NCBI GenBank assembly: GCA_019420065.1
Contig: JAHZHX010000001.1
Location: 35,609-99,608, forward strand
Length of the DNA: 64,000 bases
Direction: 5' to 3'
Source of the DNA: Clostridiales bacterium
GTDB lineage: Bacteria > Bacillota > Clostridia > Christensenellales > Aristaeellaceae
Part shown: piece by piece, positions 25,743-34,156 of the stretch
How the letters are laid out: the number at the start of each line of letters is the position of its first letter
Numbering within the stretch: the first letter of the stretch is position 1
The notes under the pieces: model-generated
The model's input: only the letters and a program-made list of their open reading frames with translations
Told to the model about the DNA's origin: nothing
The model's database searches: none
Program-made: the position numbers and the translations under genes

Positions 25743-26588
25743 ATGTATTATGCAGATTTGCATATTCACACAACGGCCTCTGACGGAGTTTTTACTCCGT
25801 CCCAGGTCGTTTTGCACGCTAAGGAAAAAGGGCTCAGCCTGATGGCAGTGAGCGATCATGACAGCATTCGCGGCGTGGAAGAGGCGCGGAGCGCAGCTTC
25901 TCAAGCAGGAATTGGGCTGATTCCGGCTGTTGAGATCAGCACCGGCGCGGAGGGCGAGATTCATGTGCTGGGTTATGGCGTGCGCAGCGATTCACGGGCT
26001 TTGAACGCTTTGTTTGCGGAAATGGCGCAGGAGCGCGAAGCACGGGCGGTGGAAATCATCCGGCGTTTATGCAGGCTGGGATTGAAGCTCACCATGGAAG
26101 AAATTCCGGCAGAGCAGGGAGCGGTCAAAGGACGCGCACAGATTGCCCGTGCGCTGCTGCAAAAGGGCTATGTCAGTGAAATGCAGGAGGCTTTTGACCG
26201 CTATATTGGCGCGGGCTGTCCAGCTTATGTGCCGCGGATTGAGCGGGACACAAAAGAAATGATTGCTTTGCTGCGTTCGGAAAGGGCAATCCCGGTGCTT
26301 GCGCATCCGGGATTGATAAAAACGGCGTTATCCGAAATGCTTTCTGCCATTGATGTTTGGAAAGAAGCCGGTTTAATGGGGATGGAAGTATACCATCCTG
26401 CGCATTTTCCGGATCAATTTGCGGTGTGGGACAACGCGGCGCGCAAACGCAGCCTGCTTGTTACCGGCGGGAGCGATTTTCATCAGATAGGAGACAGACA
26501 TGCCGATATTGGCGATATGTGCCGGCATTGGCCTTCCTGCAGGCAGGACGCAGAGGCGCTTTTGGCGCAGTTATCGCTTTTGAAATAA
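25743..26588 (+). CDS. PHP-domain phosphoesterase
   Basis: A 281-residue PHP protein with the metal-ligand signatures D-L-H-I-H-T (5-10), S-D-H-D-S (37-41), E-I-S (about 65), L-A-H-P-G and, near the end, G-S-D-F-H. This matches the YciV/TrpH-like subfamily of 3',5'-nucleotide bisphosphate phosphatases and 5'-3' RNases, but the substrate is not certain. AAAGGA precedes the ATG at 25743. It follows ftsH by 22 bases with no terminator. Confidence 0.83.
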   Translation: MYYADLHIHTTASDGVFTPSQVVLHAKEKGLSLMAVSDHDSIRGVEEARSAASQAGIGLIPAVEISTGAEGEIHVLGYGVRSDSRALNALFAEMAQEREARAVEIIRRLCRLGLKLTMEEIPAEQGAVKGRAQIARALLQKGYVSEMQEAFDRYIGAGCPAYVPRIERDTKEMIALLRSERAIPVLAHPGLIKTALSEMLSAIDVWKEAGLMGMEVYHPAHFPDQFAVWDNAARKRSLLVTGGSDFHQIGDRHADIGDMCRHWPSCRQDAEALLAQLSLLK

Positions 26589-26616
26589 ATACGATAGAAA
26601 GGATGCATCCGGAGAT

Positions 26617-28113
26617 ATGCAGTATCAGGGGTATCGCCCTGCACGGCCATCAACGCGCAGGCCGCACAGAAAAAAGAAGCCGCGAACCGCAATATATTTG
26701 TTGGCAGCGGTGGTTTTGCTGCTTGCTGTGCTTTGGCTTATGCTTAAGCCTGCCCGAAAAAGCGAGGAATATCAAGCTTATTTGCGGTCACGGGATGTTT
26801 TCCTGGATAATATTTATGTGGACGGTATCGCCCTTTCCGGGCTTACCTATAATGAAGCTTGGGAAGCCGTTGCCGAAAAAATCGCTTCTTGGGAGAAAAG
26901 CTGGTCTTTGGCGCTGTCATGCAATGGTCACGTATACACCACGCTGAATTATGCGTCAACCGGACTGACGATCGACGGGAGGCAGCTGGACGAATTGCTG
27001 AGGGAAGCGTGGCAGTATGGTCATACCGGCGGCTTTGAAGAATATAGGGCTGACGCGGCAGCGCTGGCCGCCGCGCCTTATGACGCGTACTTGATGCAAA
27101 GCCAGGGGGAAAGCAGTCAGCTGGATTATATTTTGCGCGTGATCCGCGACAATGTTTACCGTGCGCCGCAAAATGCCGCGCTGCTGGCGTTTGATGCAGA
27201 AAACCTGGCGTCGCCATTTGTTTTTCAGCCTTCAAAAGAAGGGATTACGATCGACTGCGAAAAAGCAAAAAAGGAGATTTTGCAGCGGGCGGCGACCGGA
27301 GACGGCGGCGAATATCAAATTGAACTGCTGGCCGTTGCGCCTGATATTTCGCTGGAAGATGTGAAAAAGGATGTATCCCTGCTGGCCGTTAGCACGACGG
27401 CGATTGACAAGCATTCCACCAAGGAACGCAATGAAAACATCGCCCTGGCTTTTTCCAGGATCAACGGCTTGATTCTTGAGGACGGCGACCGGTTCAGCTT
27501 TAATAAACTGGTGGGAAAACGTTCCCTGCAAAATGGTTTTAAAACGGCGCTGGGATATGTATCCGGCGAGTTGACGGAAACCGTGGGCGGCGGCGTGTGC
27601 CAGGCGAGCACGACGATTTACAGCGCGGCTTTGTGCGCGGGGATGAGCATTCGCAGCCGAACGCCGCATTCGATTCCGGTATCTTATATTTCTCTGGGGC
27701 AGGATGCGACCGTTAATGATATGCGGGGCCATGAAATCGATCTTGCATTTTCAAATAAAACCGGAAGCAGGGTCTATATCGTTTGCGGGCTGACGGAAAA
27801 CTCCGCAGGCCGGCTTCAGTGCGTAACGTATTTTTATGGACGGGCGCTGCCTGACGGCGTATACTGCAAGCTTGAATCGGTCGTAACGGAAACGCTGCCG
27901 ATCCCGGATGAAATTGTCCGGCCGGATACGGAAGCAAAATATGTAAAGTATACGAATCAGCGCTACAAGCTTTCCGGCGGCTCAGAGGGATATGTTGTGA
28001 AAACGTATTTGCAGCGCTGCAGCGGCGAATCGATTTTGGATCAGCAGCTGGTTTCGACGGATACTTATAAGGCGCGCGCTCCGATATACTATGTTGGCGT
28101 GACGGAGCGATAA
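26617..28113 (+). CDS. VanW family protein
   Basis: A 498-residue membrane-anchored extracytoplasmic protein. A basic N-terminus and one span (about 26-44) are followed by a region resembling peptidoglycan-binding PG_binding_4 repeats (about 50-250) and a VanW domain with the signature G-G-G-V-C-Q-A-S-T-T-I-Y near 326-337. VanW occurs in vancomycin-resistance clusters, but the protein is widespread in Clostridia without resistance and its function is unknown; a cell-wall role is likely. No van genes are nearby, so resistance should not be inferred. Confidence 0.82.
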   Translation: MQYQGYRPARPSTRRPHRKKKPRTAIYLLAAVVLLLAVLWLMLKPARKSEEYQAYLRSRDVFLDNIYVDGIALSGLTYNEAWEAVAEKIASWEKSWSLALSCNGHVYTTLNYASTGLTIDGRQLDELLREAWQYGHTGGFEEYRADAAALAAAPYDAYLMQSQGESSQLDYILRVIRDNVYRAPQNAALLAFDAENLASPFVFQPSKEGITIDCEKAKKEILQRAATGDGGEYQIELLAVAPDISLEDVKKDVSLLAVSTTAIDKHSTKERNENIALAFSRINGLILEDGDRFSFNKLVGKRSLQNGFKTALGYVSGELTETVGGGVCQASTTIYSAALCAGMSIRSRTPHSIPVSYISLGQDATVNDMRGHEIDLAFSNKTGSRVYIVCGLTENSAGRLQCVTYFYGRALPDGVYCKLESVVTETLPIPDEIVRPDTEAKYVKYTNQRYKLSGGSEGYVVKTYLQRCSGESILDQQLVSTDTYKARAPIYYVGVTER

Positions 28114-28214
28114 ATACGCAGCGCTGGGCGGCAGCCTCTGACAGGCTACCGTCCATTTATGTTGCTTGCTCTTAGAGAAAAGCAGAATGATGCTGAAAGC
28201 AAAGCGCCTGGCGC

Positions 28215-28243
28215 TTGCAAGAATATGAAGCATATGTTATAAT
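28215..28243 (+). promoter_or_regulatory. Promoter of argR-recN
   Basis: TTGCAA (28215-28220), 17 bases, TGtTATAAT with the -10 at 28238-28243. The near-palindrome AAGCGCC-T-GGCGCTT (28202-28216) abuts the -35, and GAATATG is repeated at 28222 and 28244. Confidence 0.7.
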
Positions 28244-28283
28244 GAATATGTTTGCGCGATATACAGCATGAGGTGATATGAGC

Positions 28284-28736
28284 ATGAAAAACGCAAGACA
28301 AACGGCAATTTTGAGCATTATCGAGCATTATGACATCGAGACTCAGGATGAATTGGCGCAGCGCTTGCGCGAAATGGGCATTAGCGTAACACAGGCGACG
28401 GTCAGCCGCGATATCAAGGAGCTGCGTCTTCTCAAGGTACTTTCGCATAATGGGAGCTATAAATATGCAACGGGCGACAAGGCGGAGCTGGGCGTATCAG
28501 AGCGCTTTGTGCGCATGTTTATCGATTCCGTCGTTTCAATCAGCTCTGCCGAAAATCTGATTGTGATTCGCACCCTGTCCGGCAGCGCGAACGCTGCCTG
28601 CGAGGCGATTGACAACATGCGCTGGCCGGAAATCCTGGGAACGATTTCGGGCGACAATACCATTTTCGTTGCGGTGCGCAGCGCTGCGGAAACGCCGCAG
28701 ATTGTTGAGAAATTTCATGAAATTCTGAAAAAATAA
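28284..28736 (+). CDS. argR: Arginine repressor ArgR/AhrC
   Basis: A 150-residue regulator with the N-terminal winged-helix domain (I-E-T-Q-D-E-L-A-x-R-L-R-E-M-G, then V-T-Q-A-T-V-S-R-D-I-K-E-L, about 20-50) and the C-terminal hexamer/arginine-binding domain ending G-T-I-S-G-D-N-T. It represses arginine synthesis when arginine is high. ATG 28284 is preferred because AGGTGA lies seven bases before it; an ATG at 28278 is too close. As in many Firmicutes it precedes recN. Confidence 0.93.
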   Translation: MKNARQTAILSIIEHYDIETQDELAQRLREMGISVTQATVSRDIKELRLLKVLSHNGSYKYATGDKAELGVSERFVRMFIDSVVSISSAENLIVIRTLSGSANAACEAIDNMRWPEILGTISGDNTIFVAVRSAAETPQIVEKFHEILKK

Positions 28737-28772
28737 TTTTTGCGCCGCATCCGCTTGGAAGAGGGGATTGAA

Positions 28773-30479
28773 ATGCTACAGCAATTATTGATTCGCAACA
28801 TTGCCCTGATTGAACAACTGGAATTGTCCTTTGGCGAAGGGCTCCATGTGCTCACGGGCGAAACCGGCGCGGGCAAGTCTATTGTGGTGGATGCGCTGAG
28901 CCTTTTGCTGGGCTGGCGCGCAGAACGGGAACTGATTCGCACCGGCTGCGCCAAGGCCTACGCAGAGGGCGTTTTTGATTTGCAGGATTGTCCGCAGGCG
29001 GAAAAATGGTTGCTGACGCATGAGCATGAGCCTGAGGAGCACTGCGTTACGCTGTCGCGCGAAATCAGCGTAACGGGGAGAAGCGTATGCCGTATTCAGG
29101 GCGTTTCCGTGCCTTTGGCCGCGCTGCGGGAGATTGCCGCGCTTTTGATGGACATGCATGGCCAGCATGAACCGCAGTCACTGCTTCACGACAGGAATCA
29201 CCTTGCCTGCCTGGATGCAATGGGCGATACGGCATATCAGGAAAAACGCCTGGAAACGGCCAAAACATTTGCAATGTATCATGACGCGCATGGCGCGTAT
29301 ATGCGCTTGAAGCGCGAGAGCGCCAACCGCGAAGAAAAGCTGGCGCAGCTGCGCAGGGCGGAGGAGGAGCTGAGCGGTGCCAATCTGGTGCCGGGAGAAG
29401 AAGAAAGCCTTCGCCAGGAGCGCGACCGCTACCGCAGCAGCGAGCGAATCGTTCAGGCGCTGCGTGAAGCCAATGCGGTATTGTATGAAACGGCGGGCGG
29501 AAAGTCTGCTGTTGAGCAGGCGCGCGCCGCTATGCGGGCCCTGGCCGGTATTTCCGAGCTTGACAGCGAATACAACGATTTGTACCATCGAGCCGAGTCG
29601 CTTTATTATGATGCGGAAGACATTGGCTTGACAGTGCATGCGCAGCTCGACGCTTTTGACGACGATCCCATGCGTGCGGCGCAGGTAGAGGAACGGCTGG
29701 ATCAGCTGCGCAAGCTGTCGCGGAAATACGGCGCCAGCAGCGAGGAAATGATTGCCCGGCTGGAAACGGTACGTGAAGAGCTGATACAGTTTGAAAGCCT
29801 GGAAACATCGCTTAATGCATTGCGGAAAAAGGCGCAGGATGCGTACAGGCTGTACATGAACGCAGCGTCTCGCCTGACGCAGGCGAGAAAAGAACTGGCA
29901 GCGCAATTTGAAAAACAAATGGAAGCGCAGCTGGATGATTTAAATATGCGTGGTACGCGGTTCTATGTTGACTTTGCCGCGGACGGAAGTCAGCCTACGG
30001 CGGATGGCGTGGATGATGTGCGGTTTTTGATTGCGCCAAATGCGGGCGAGGAGAAAAAACCGCTTGCAAAAATCGCTTCCGGCGGCGAACTGTCGCGCGT
30101 GATGCTGGCGCTTAAGGCGCTCTCGGCTGAGCATGCGCTGATTCCCTCCATGGTCTTTGATGAAATCGACACGGGCATTTCGGGAAGAACGGCGCAGGTC
30201 GTGGCGCAGAAAATGTGGGATATTGCCCGTTACAGGCAGGTCATCTGCGTAACGCATTTGCAGCAGATTGCGGCCATGGCTACCCGGCATTATCTGGTAC
30301 ATAAGGAAGAACAGGACGGACGTACCGTAACGGCGGTGCAGGAGCTGGCCGGCGAGGAACGCACGCGCGAGGTGGCGCGCATGCTCAGCGGCGTAAGCGA
30401 ATATAGCGAAAGCGGCATGGCGCATGCCCAGCATATGATTGACGAGGCGTGGCATTACCGCGACAGGGAAAAAACGTAA
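28773..30479 (+). CDS. recN: DNA repair protein RecN
   Basis: A 568-residue SMC-like ATPase acting at DNA double-strand breaks. Walker A G-E-T-G-A-G-K-S (about 30-37), a long central coiled coil (about 155-380), the ABC signature A-S-G-G-E-L-S-R (about 430) and Walker B M-V-F-D-E-I-D-T-G-I-S-G (about 455) are present. GAGGGG precedes the ATG at 28773. It lies 36 bases after argR without a promoter of its own. Confidence 0.96.
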   Translation: MLQQLLIRNIALIEQLELSFGEGLHVLTGETGAGKSIVVDALSLLLGWRAERELIRTGCAKAYAEGVFDLQDCPQAEKWLLTHEHEPEEHCVTLSREISVTGRSVCRIQGVSVPLAALREIAALLMDMHGQHEPQSLLHDRNHLACLDAMGDTAYQEKRLETAKTFAMYHDAHGAYMRLKRESANREEKLAQLRRAEEELSGANLVPGEEESLRQERDRYRSSERIVQALREANAVLYETAGGKSAVEQARAAMRALAGISELDSEYNDLYHRAESLYYDAEDIGLTVHAQLDAFDDDPMRAAQVEERLDQLRKLSRKYGASSEEMIARLETVREELIQFESLETSLNALRKKAQDAYRLYMNAASRLTQARKELAAQFEKQMEAQLDDLNMRGTRFYVDFAADGSQPTADGVDDVRFLIAPNAGEEKKPLAKIASGGELSRVMLALKALSAEHALIPSMVFDEIDTGISGRTAQVVAQKMWDIARYRQVICVTHLQQIAAMATRHYLVHKEEQDGRTVTAVQELAGEERTREVARMLSGVSEYSESGMAHAQHMIDEAWHYRDREKT

Positions 30480-30490
30480 TCTTTAGAAAA

Positions 30491-30534
30491 TATTTGCAGC
30501 CAGGGAAGCGCTTGGCTGCAAATTATTTGTTTTG
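30491..30534 (+). terminator. Terminator of argR-recN
   Basis: Hairpin TTTGCAGCCA / TTGGCTGCAAA (about 30493-30522) with a short loop, followed by TTATTTGTTTT. Confidence 0.85.
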
Positions 30535-30590
30535 CTTTACAAAATTGTTTCATTTGCATGTAATTCCTCTGTACGCGGGGGTAGATTATG

Positions 30591-30599
30591 TGTTATAAT
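30591..30599 (+). promoter_or_regulatory. Extended -10 promoter of the maf-mre operon
   Basis: TGtTATAAT at 30591-30599 with no clear -35; start near 30606, ahead of maf. Confidence 0.55.
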
Positions 30600-30643
30600 A
30601 TAGTGCGCATCTTTCTATGGGGATACGCAGAGGGAATGAGTAC

Positions 30644-31216
30644 ATGAAAACGAAGAGGCTGATTTTGGCGTCAGCGTCGCCGCGCAGGCGCGAGCTGCTG
30701 GAGCGCATGGGCATTCCGTTCATTTCTTGCGCTGCGGATATTGACGAGCATTTAACAGGCGCTCCGGCGCAGGTTGTAATGACGCTGGCAGAGCGCAAAG
30801 CGCGCGCCGCGCTTGAGCGCTATCCGGAAGCAACCGTGCTTGGGGCGGATACGTTGGTATTCTGCCAGGGGGAAACGCTGGGAAAGCCTAAGGACGAAAC
30901 GGATGCGTTGCGGATGCTGCGCCTGCTTTCCGAAAACGAAAATGAAGTGTATACGGGCGTGTGCGTGATTGACGGTTTAACCGGCGCTTGCATGGTGGAT
31001 GTGGATTGTACGCATGTGCGGTTTACTGAAATTGACGGGGAAGCGGCAAAAAAATATGTTGCCTCGGGCGAGCCGATGGATAAGGCCGGGGCATACGCCG
31101 TTCAGGGAATGGGCGGAATGTTTATTTCTGCGATCCAGGGAAGTCCGTCCAATGTTGTAGGGCTGCCCATGCATCTGGTACGGAAAATGCTGACGGAGAT
31201 TGGCTGGCAATTTTAA
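30644..31216 (+). CDS. maf: Maf-family nucleotide pyrophosphatase
   Basis: A 190-residue Maf/YhdE protein hydrolysing dTTP, UTP or modified nucleotides to monophosphates. Signatures are L-A-S-A-S-P-R-R-R-E-L-L (7-18), A-D-T-L-V (about 70), G-K-P-K-D and the K-A-G-A-Y-A-V-Q-G segment. ATG 30644 follows AGAGGG by nine bases; an ATG at 30617 is only 11 bases from the predicted transcript start. It heads the elongation operon, the same maf-mreBCD linkage as in Bacillus. Confidence 0.93.
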   Translation: MKTKRLILASASPRRRELLERMGIPFISCAADIDEHLTGAPAQVVMTLAERKARAALERYPEATVLGADTLVFCQGETLGKPKDETDALRMLRLLSENENEVYTGVCVIDGLTGACMVDVDCTHVRFTEIDGEAAKKYVASGEPMDKAGAYAVQGMGGMFISAIQGSPSNVVGLPMHLVRKMLTEIGWQF

Positions 31217-31239
31217 AAATATAGCAAGGATGTGCGGGT

Positions 31240-32280
31240 ATGGCTTTTATTGCGCCTGATTTGGCAATCGATCTGGGCACTTCCAATACGCATGTTTATG
31301 TAAAACGAAAGGGCGTTGTGCTGAGCGAGCCAACGCTGATGGTCGTCAACGGCGGCAAAAAGAAAACGGTAAAGGCGTTTGGCGAGGATGCGCGCCTGAT
31401 GCTTGGCCGCACGACCGGCGAGGTGGTGGCTGTCCGCCCGCTGGAGGATGGCGTAATTAAAGACTATGATATGACTGAGTATATGCTGGAGTTTTTCATC
31501 CGCAAAGCAATCGGCTCGTCGCGTTTGGTGCGTCCGCGCGGTTTGATCACGGTTCCCAGCCGCGTAACGGCAATCGAACATAAGGTGATTTGCGAGGCGG
31601 CGGAAAATGCAGGAGTTCGCAAGGGCGCGCTGCATCTGATTGAGAAGCCGTTTGCCGCAGCCTTGGGGTCGGGGCTGCCAGTGTTTGAGCCGCGCGGCTG
31701 CATGGTGGTTGATATCGGCGGCGGCACGACCGAGGTGGCGGTCATTTCGTTGGGCGGCATTGTCATTTCCCGTTCGATCCGGGTGGGCGGAATTCATATG
31801 GATCGGGCGATTATTGAGTATATCAAGCGCGAGTTCAACGTGCTGATTGGCGACCGCACGGCCGAGGATGTAAAATATGACCTGGGCGCGGCGCTGCCGA
31901 TCAATGATTCCCGCCGGGCTTTTGTGCGTGGCCGCGATCTGGTAACGAATCTTCCGCAGACCGCCGAGATCACATCTTCCATGATTTATCAGGCGCTGAA
32001 AGCGCCGTGCCAAAGCATATTGGAAGCCATTCAGTTTGTACTGGAACGCACGCCTCCGGAGCTGGCCGGCGATGTGATGCGCAGCGGCATTCATCTCACC
32101 GGCGGCGGAGCGCTTCTGTGCGGAATGGACCGCTTTATTGCCACAGAGCTGGATATGCCTGTGCTGCTGGCGAAAGAGCCCATGGACTGCGCCGTGCTTG
32201 GCGTTGGCCAGCTGGTTGAGAACCTGGAGCTTTTGCAGCGCATGAGCACCAACTTTGCCAAGCGGGAGAACGAAAACTGA
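31240..32280 (+). CDS. mreB: Rod-shape protein MreB
   Basis: A 346-residue actin homologue that positions the elongation machinery. The phosphate-1 loop D-L-G-T-S-N-T (12-18), phosphate-2 D-I-G-G-G-T-T-E (about 158-165) and the adenosine motif L-T-G-G-G-A-L (about 287) are present. First of mreB-mreC-mreD, 23 bases after maf. Confidence 0.97.
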   Translation: MAFIAPDLAIDLGTSNTHVYVKRKGVVLSEPTLMVVNGGKKKTVKAFGEDARLMLGRTTGEVVAVRPLEDGVIKDYDMTEYMLEFFIRKAIGSSRLVRPRGLITVPSRVTAIEHKVICEAAENAGVRKGALHLIEKPFAAALGSGLPVFEPRGCMVVDIGGGTTEVAVISLGGIVISRSIRVGGIHMDRAIIEYIKREFNVLIGDRTAEDVKYDLGAALPINDSRRAFVRGRDLVTNLPQTAEITSSMIYQALKAPCQSILEAIQFVLERTPPELAGDVMRSGIHLTGGGALLCGMDRFIATELDMPVLLAKEPMDCAVLGVGQLVENLELLQRMSTNFAKRENEN

Positions 32281-32305
32281 TTTTTAATTTTGTCGGAGGA
32301 TGGTC

Positions 32306-33568
32306 ATGCTGCGTAAAAAAAAGCAGGAAAGCGCTGCGGAGCATACGGAAGAAAACAAAGGCGCCGCGCAGGAGGAGCGCAGCAGCAAAAAGGGGAAAAA
32401 GCGCAATCCGGATACGGTGCGCCGTTTTCGCAATACGGCTTTTGCCTTGATCGTAGTTATTTTGTTGGGAACGATCGTCAGCATGGTGGCGTCGCAGCTT
32501 TTGCCGGAATATGCGGTGCTGAGCATGCCGCGCAGAATTGTAGCAGCTGTGATGCGGCCGGTTCAGGAAGCGTTTTCTTCGGGTTCAGGATGGTTTTTCA
32601 ATTATATGCAGCGGCTGAAGCTGCGCAGCAATATTGAGTATGAATATGAGAAATTGTATGAGCAGTATGACGAGCTGCTGAACCAAGCAATGATGGTCAA
32701 AGAGCTTCAGGAGCAGCTGAGCGAATATCAGGAACTGATGGATGAAATGCAGACGCATTCCCAGTTTGACGGCGTGCCTGCGCGCGTGATCTCAACAGAC
32801 TCCACAAACTATTTTTCGGTTCTTGAACTGAATGTTGGCAGCAATCAGGGCGTGGCCAACTATATGGCAGTGGTAAAATCCGGCGGTCTTGTTGGCTATA
32901 CTTACGATGTGACGGCTACGACCTGCAAGGTGCAGACCATCATTAACAGCGATACCAGTATCCCCGCGCTGATTGAAGCGACACGTTACCAGGGCACGGT
33001 CAAGGGGACGATGGGAATCGACGGGCAGCCCATGTGCCGCATGTACTATCTGAGCGATAACCATTTGCCGCGTCAGGGCGATACGGTCATTACGTCGGGC
33101 GTAGGCGTGGAATTCCCCAAAGGCATTCCCATCGGCGTTGTGCGTGAAAGTACGCGCGGTATGGAAGAGGGAAAGTCCTACGTTGTAATTGAACCCATTG
33201 TTGATTTTGAGCGGATCGAATACGTAACGGTATATCGCTACGTCCCCTCCTATGCGGAGCAGGCAGAGCAGCGTGAGGAAAACGAGCTGGTATATACCGG
33301 CCTGTCGACGGCACGGCCCGTGCCGAATTTCCTGGGGAATGAAGACGACGCTTTCATGGGCGGCGAGACGGCGGCGCCGACAGGCGAGCCGGCTTCCGAT
33401 AATGAAACACCGCAGCCCATGGAGCCTGATGCAGCGGTTACGCCTAACCTTTCCTATCAGGATACCCCTGGAACGCCCACGCCGCCCCCCACGCCCACGC
33501 CTTCCCCGTCGCCTACGCCCACGCCGACCTTCTCTTTGAACAATATGACCCCGGACGGGGAGGACTGA
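32306..33568 (+). CDS. mreC: Rod-shape protein MreC with long Pro/Thr tail
   Basis: A 420-residue bitopic protein. A charged N-terminus of about 40 residues precedes one span (about 45-66), a coiled coil (about 95-145) and the two beta barrels of MreC (about 150-325, with D-G-V-P-A-R-V-I and G-D-T-V-I-T-S-G). The final 90 residues are not part of the family core: an acidic stretch, then a P-T-P-P-P-T-P-T-P-S-P-S-type repeat near 388-405. That tail is extracytoplasmic and could thread the wall. ATG 32306 has GGAGGA five bases upstream. Confidence 0.93.
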   Translation: MLRKKKQESAAEHTEENKGAAQEERSSKKGKKRNPDTVRRFRNTAFALIVVILLGTIVSMVASQLLPEYAVLSMPRRIVAAVMRPVQEAFSSGSGWFFNYMQRLKLRSNIEYEYEKLYEQYDELLNQAMMVKELQEQLSEYQELMDEMQTHSQFDGVPARVISTDSTNYFSVLELNVGSNQGVANYMAVVKSGGLVGYTYDVTATTCKVQTIINSDTSIPALIEATRYQGTVKGTMGIDGQPMCRMYYLSDNHLPRQGDTVITSGVGVEFPKGIPIGVVRESTRGMEEGKSYVVIEPIVDFERIEYVTVYRYVPSYAEQAEQREENELVYTGLSTARPVPNFLGNEDDAFMGGETAAPTGEPASDNETPQPMEPDAAVTPNLSYQDTPGTPTPPPTPTPSPSPTPTPTFSLNNMTPDGED

Positions 33569-33572
33569 CGCT

Positions 33573-34154
33573 ATGCGCAAGGTAATAAAAGCGGCATTGC
33601 TGACGGTGCTGAGCTTTTTGATACAGACATGCGTGATGCAGCATTTGAAGGTAGGCGGCGTTACGGCCAACTTCCTGGCGATCAACATTGCCATTCTGAC
33701 AGTATCCTTGGGAAAAAAATATGCATTTGGCGCATCCTGTATGACGGGCATTTTGCTTGAAGCCACAACTTATTCCGTAGGCGCGCTTTACGCTGTGATC
33801 TACCCGGTAATCGGAATGGGGTTTGCCTATATTTTTGCCGATATGAGTGATGAAAAGCGTGAAAAGCGTTTTCTGCGGCAAATGGATGAGAAAAAAGGAA
33901 TGCGCGGCGATATGAACCCGCATCTTCGTATTCCGCTGAATGCCATGTGCATTGCCGCCGCGGTAGAAGTCATTTTGCTGGTGTATGCAACGCTGAGCGG
34001 CACGGAACTGACGGTTGCTTTTATTTCACGCGCGTTGCTGGCAGTGGTGTATACCGGTCTGCTTGCAACGGTTGTAATGTTTCCGGCGCGTCTTGTTTTA
34101 CGCATGTATGGCCGCCGCGTGCGGCGCGCCATGATAGAGGACGATAGGGTATAA
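33573..34154 (+). CDS. mreD: Rod-shape protein MreD
   Basis: A 193-residue hydrophobic protein with about five spans, separated by four bases from mreC. The family is poorly conserved; size, topology and position identify it. A charged cytoplasmic loop (about 88-112, D-E-K-R-E-K-R-F-L-R-Q-M) is visible. It supports MreC in activating PBP2-RodA. Confidence 0.88.
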   Translation: MRKVIKAALLTVLSFLIQTCVMQHLKVGGVTANFLAINIAILTVSLGKKYAFGASCMTGILLEATTYSVGALYAVIYPVIGMGFAYIFADMSDEKREKRFLRQMDEKKGMRGDMNPHLRIPLNAMCIAAAVEVILLVYATLSGTELTVAFISRALLAVVYTGLLATVVMFPARLVLRMYGRRVRRAMIEDDRV

Positions 34155-34156
34155 GA

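Noticed and set aside
26617..28113. Vancomycin-resistance gene
   Set aside because: VanW proteins are common in Clostridia without van clusters; no ligase, dehydrogenase or VanX is nearby.
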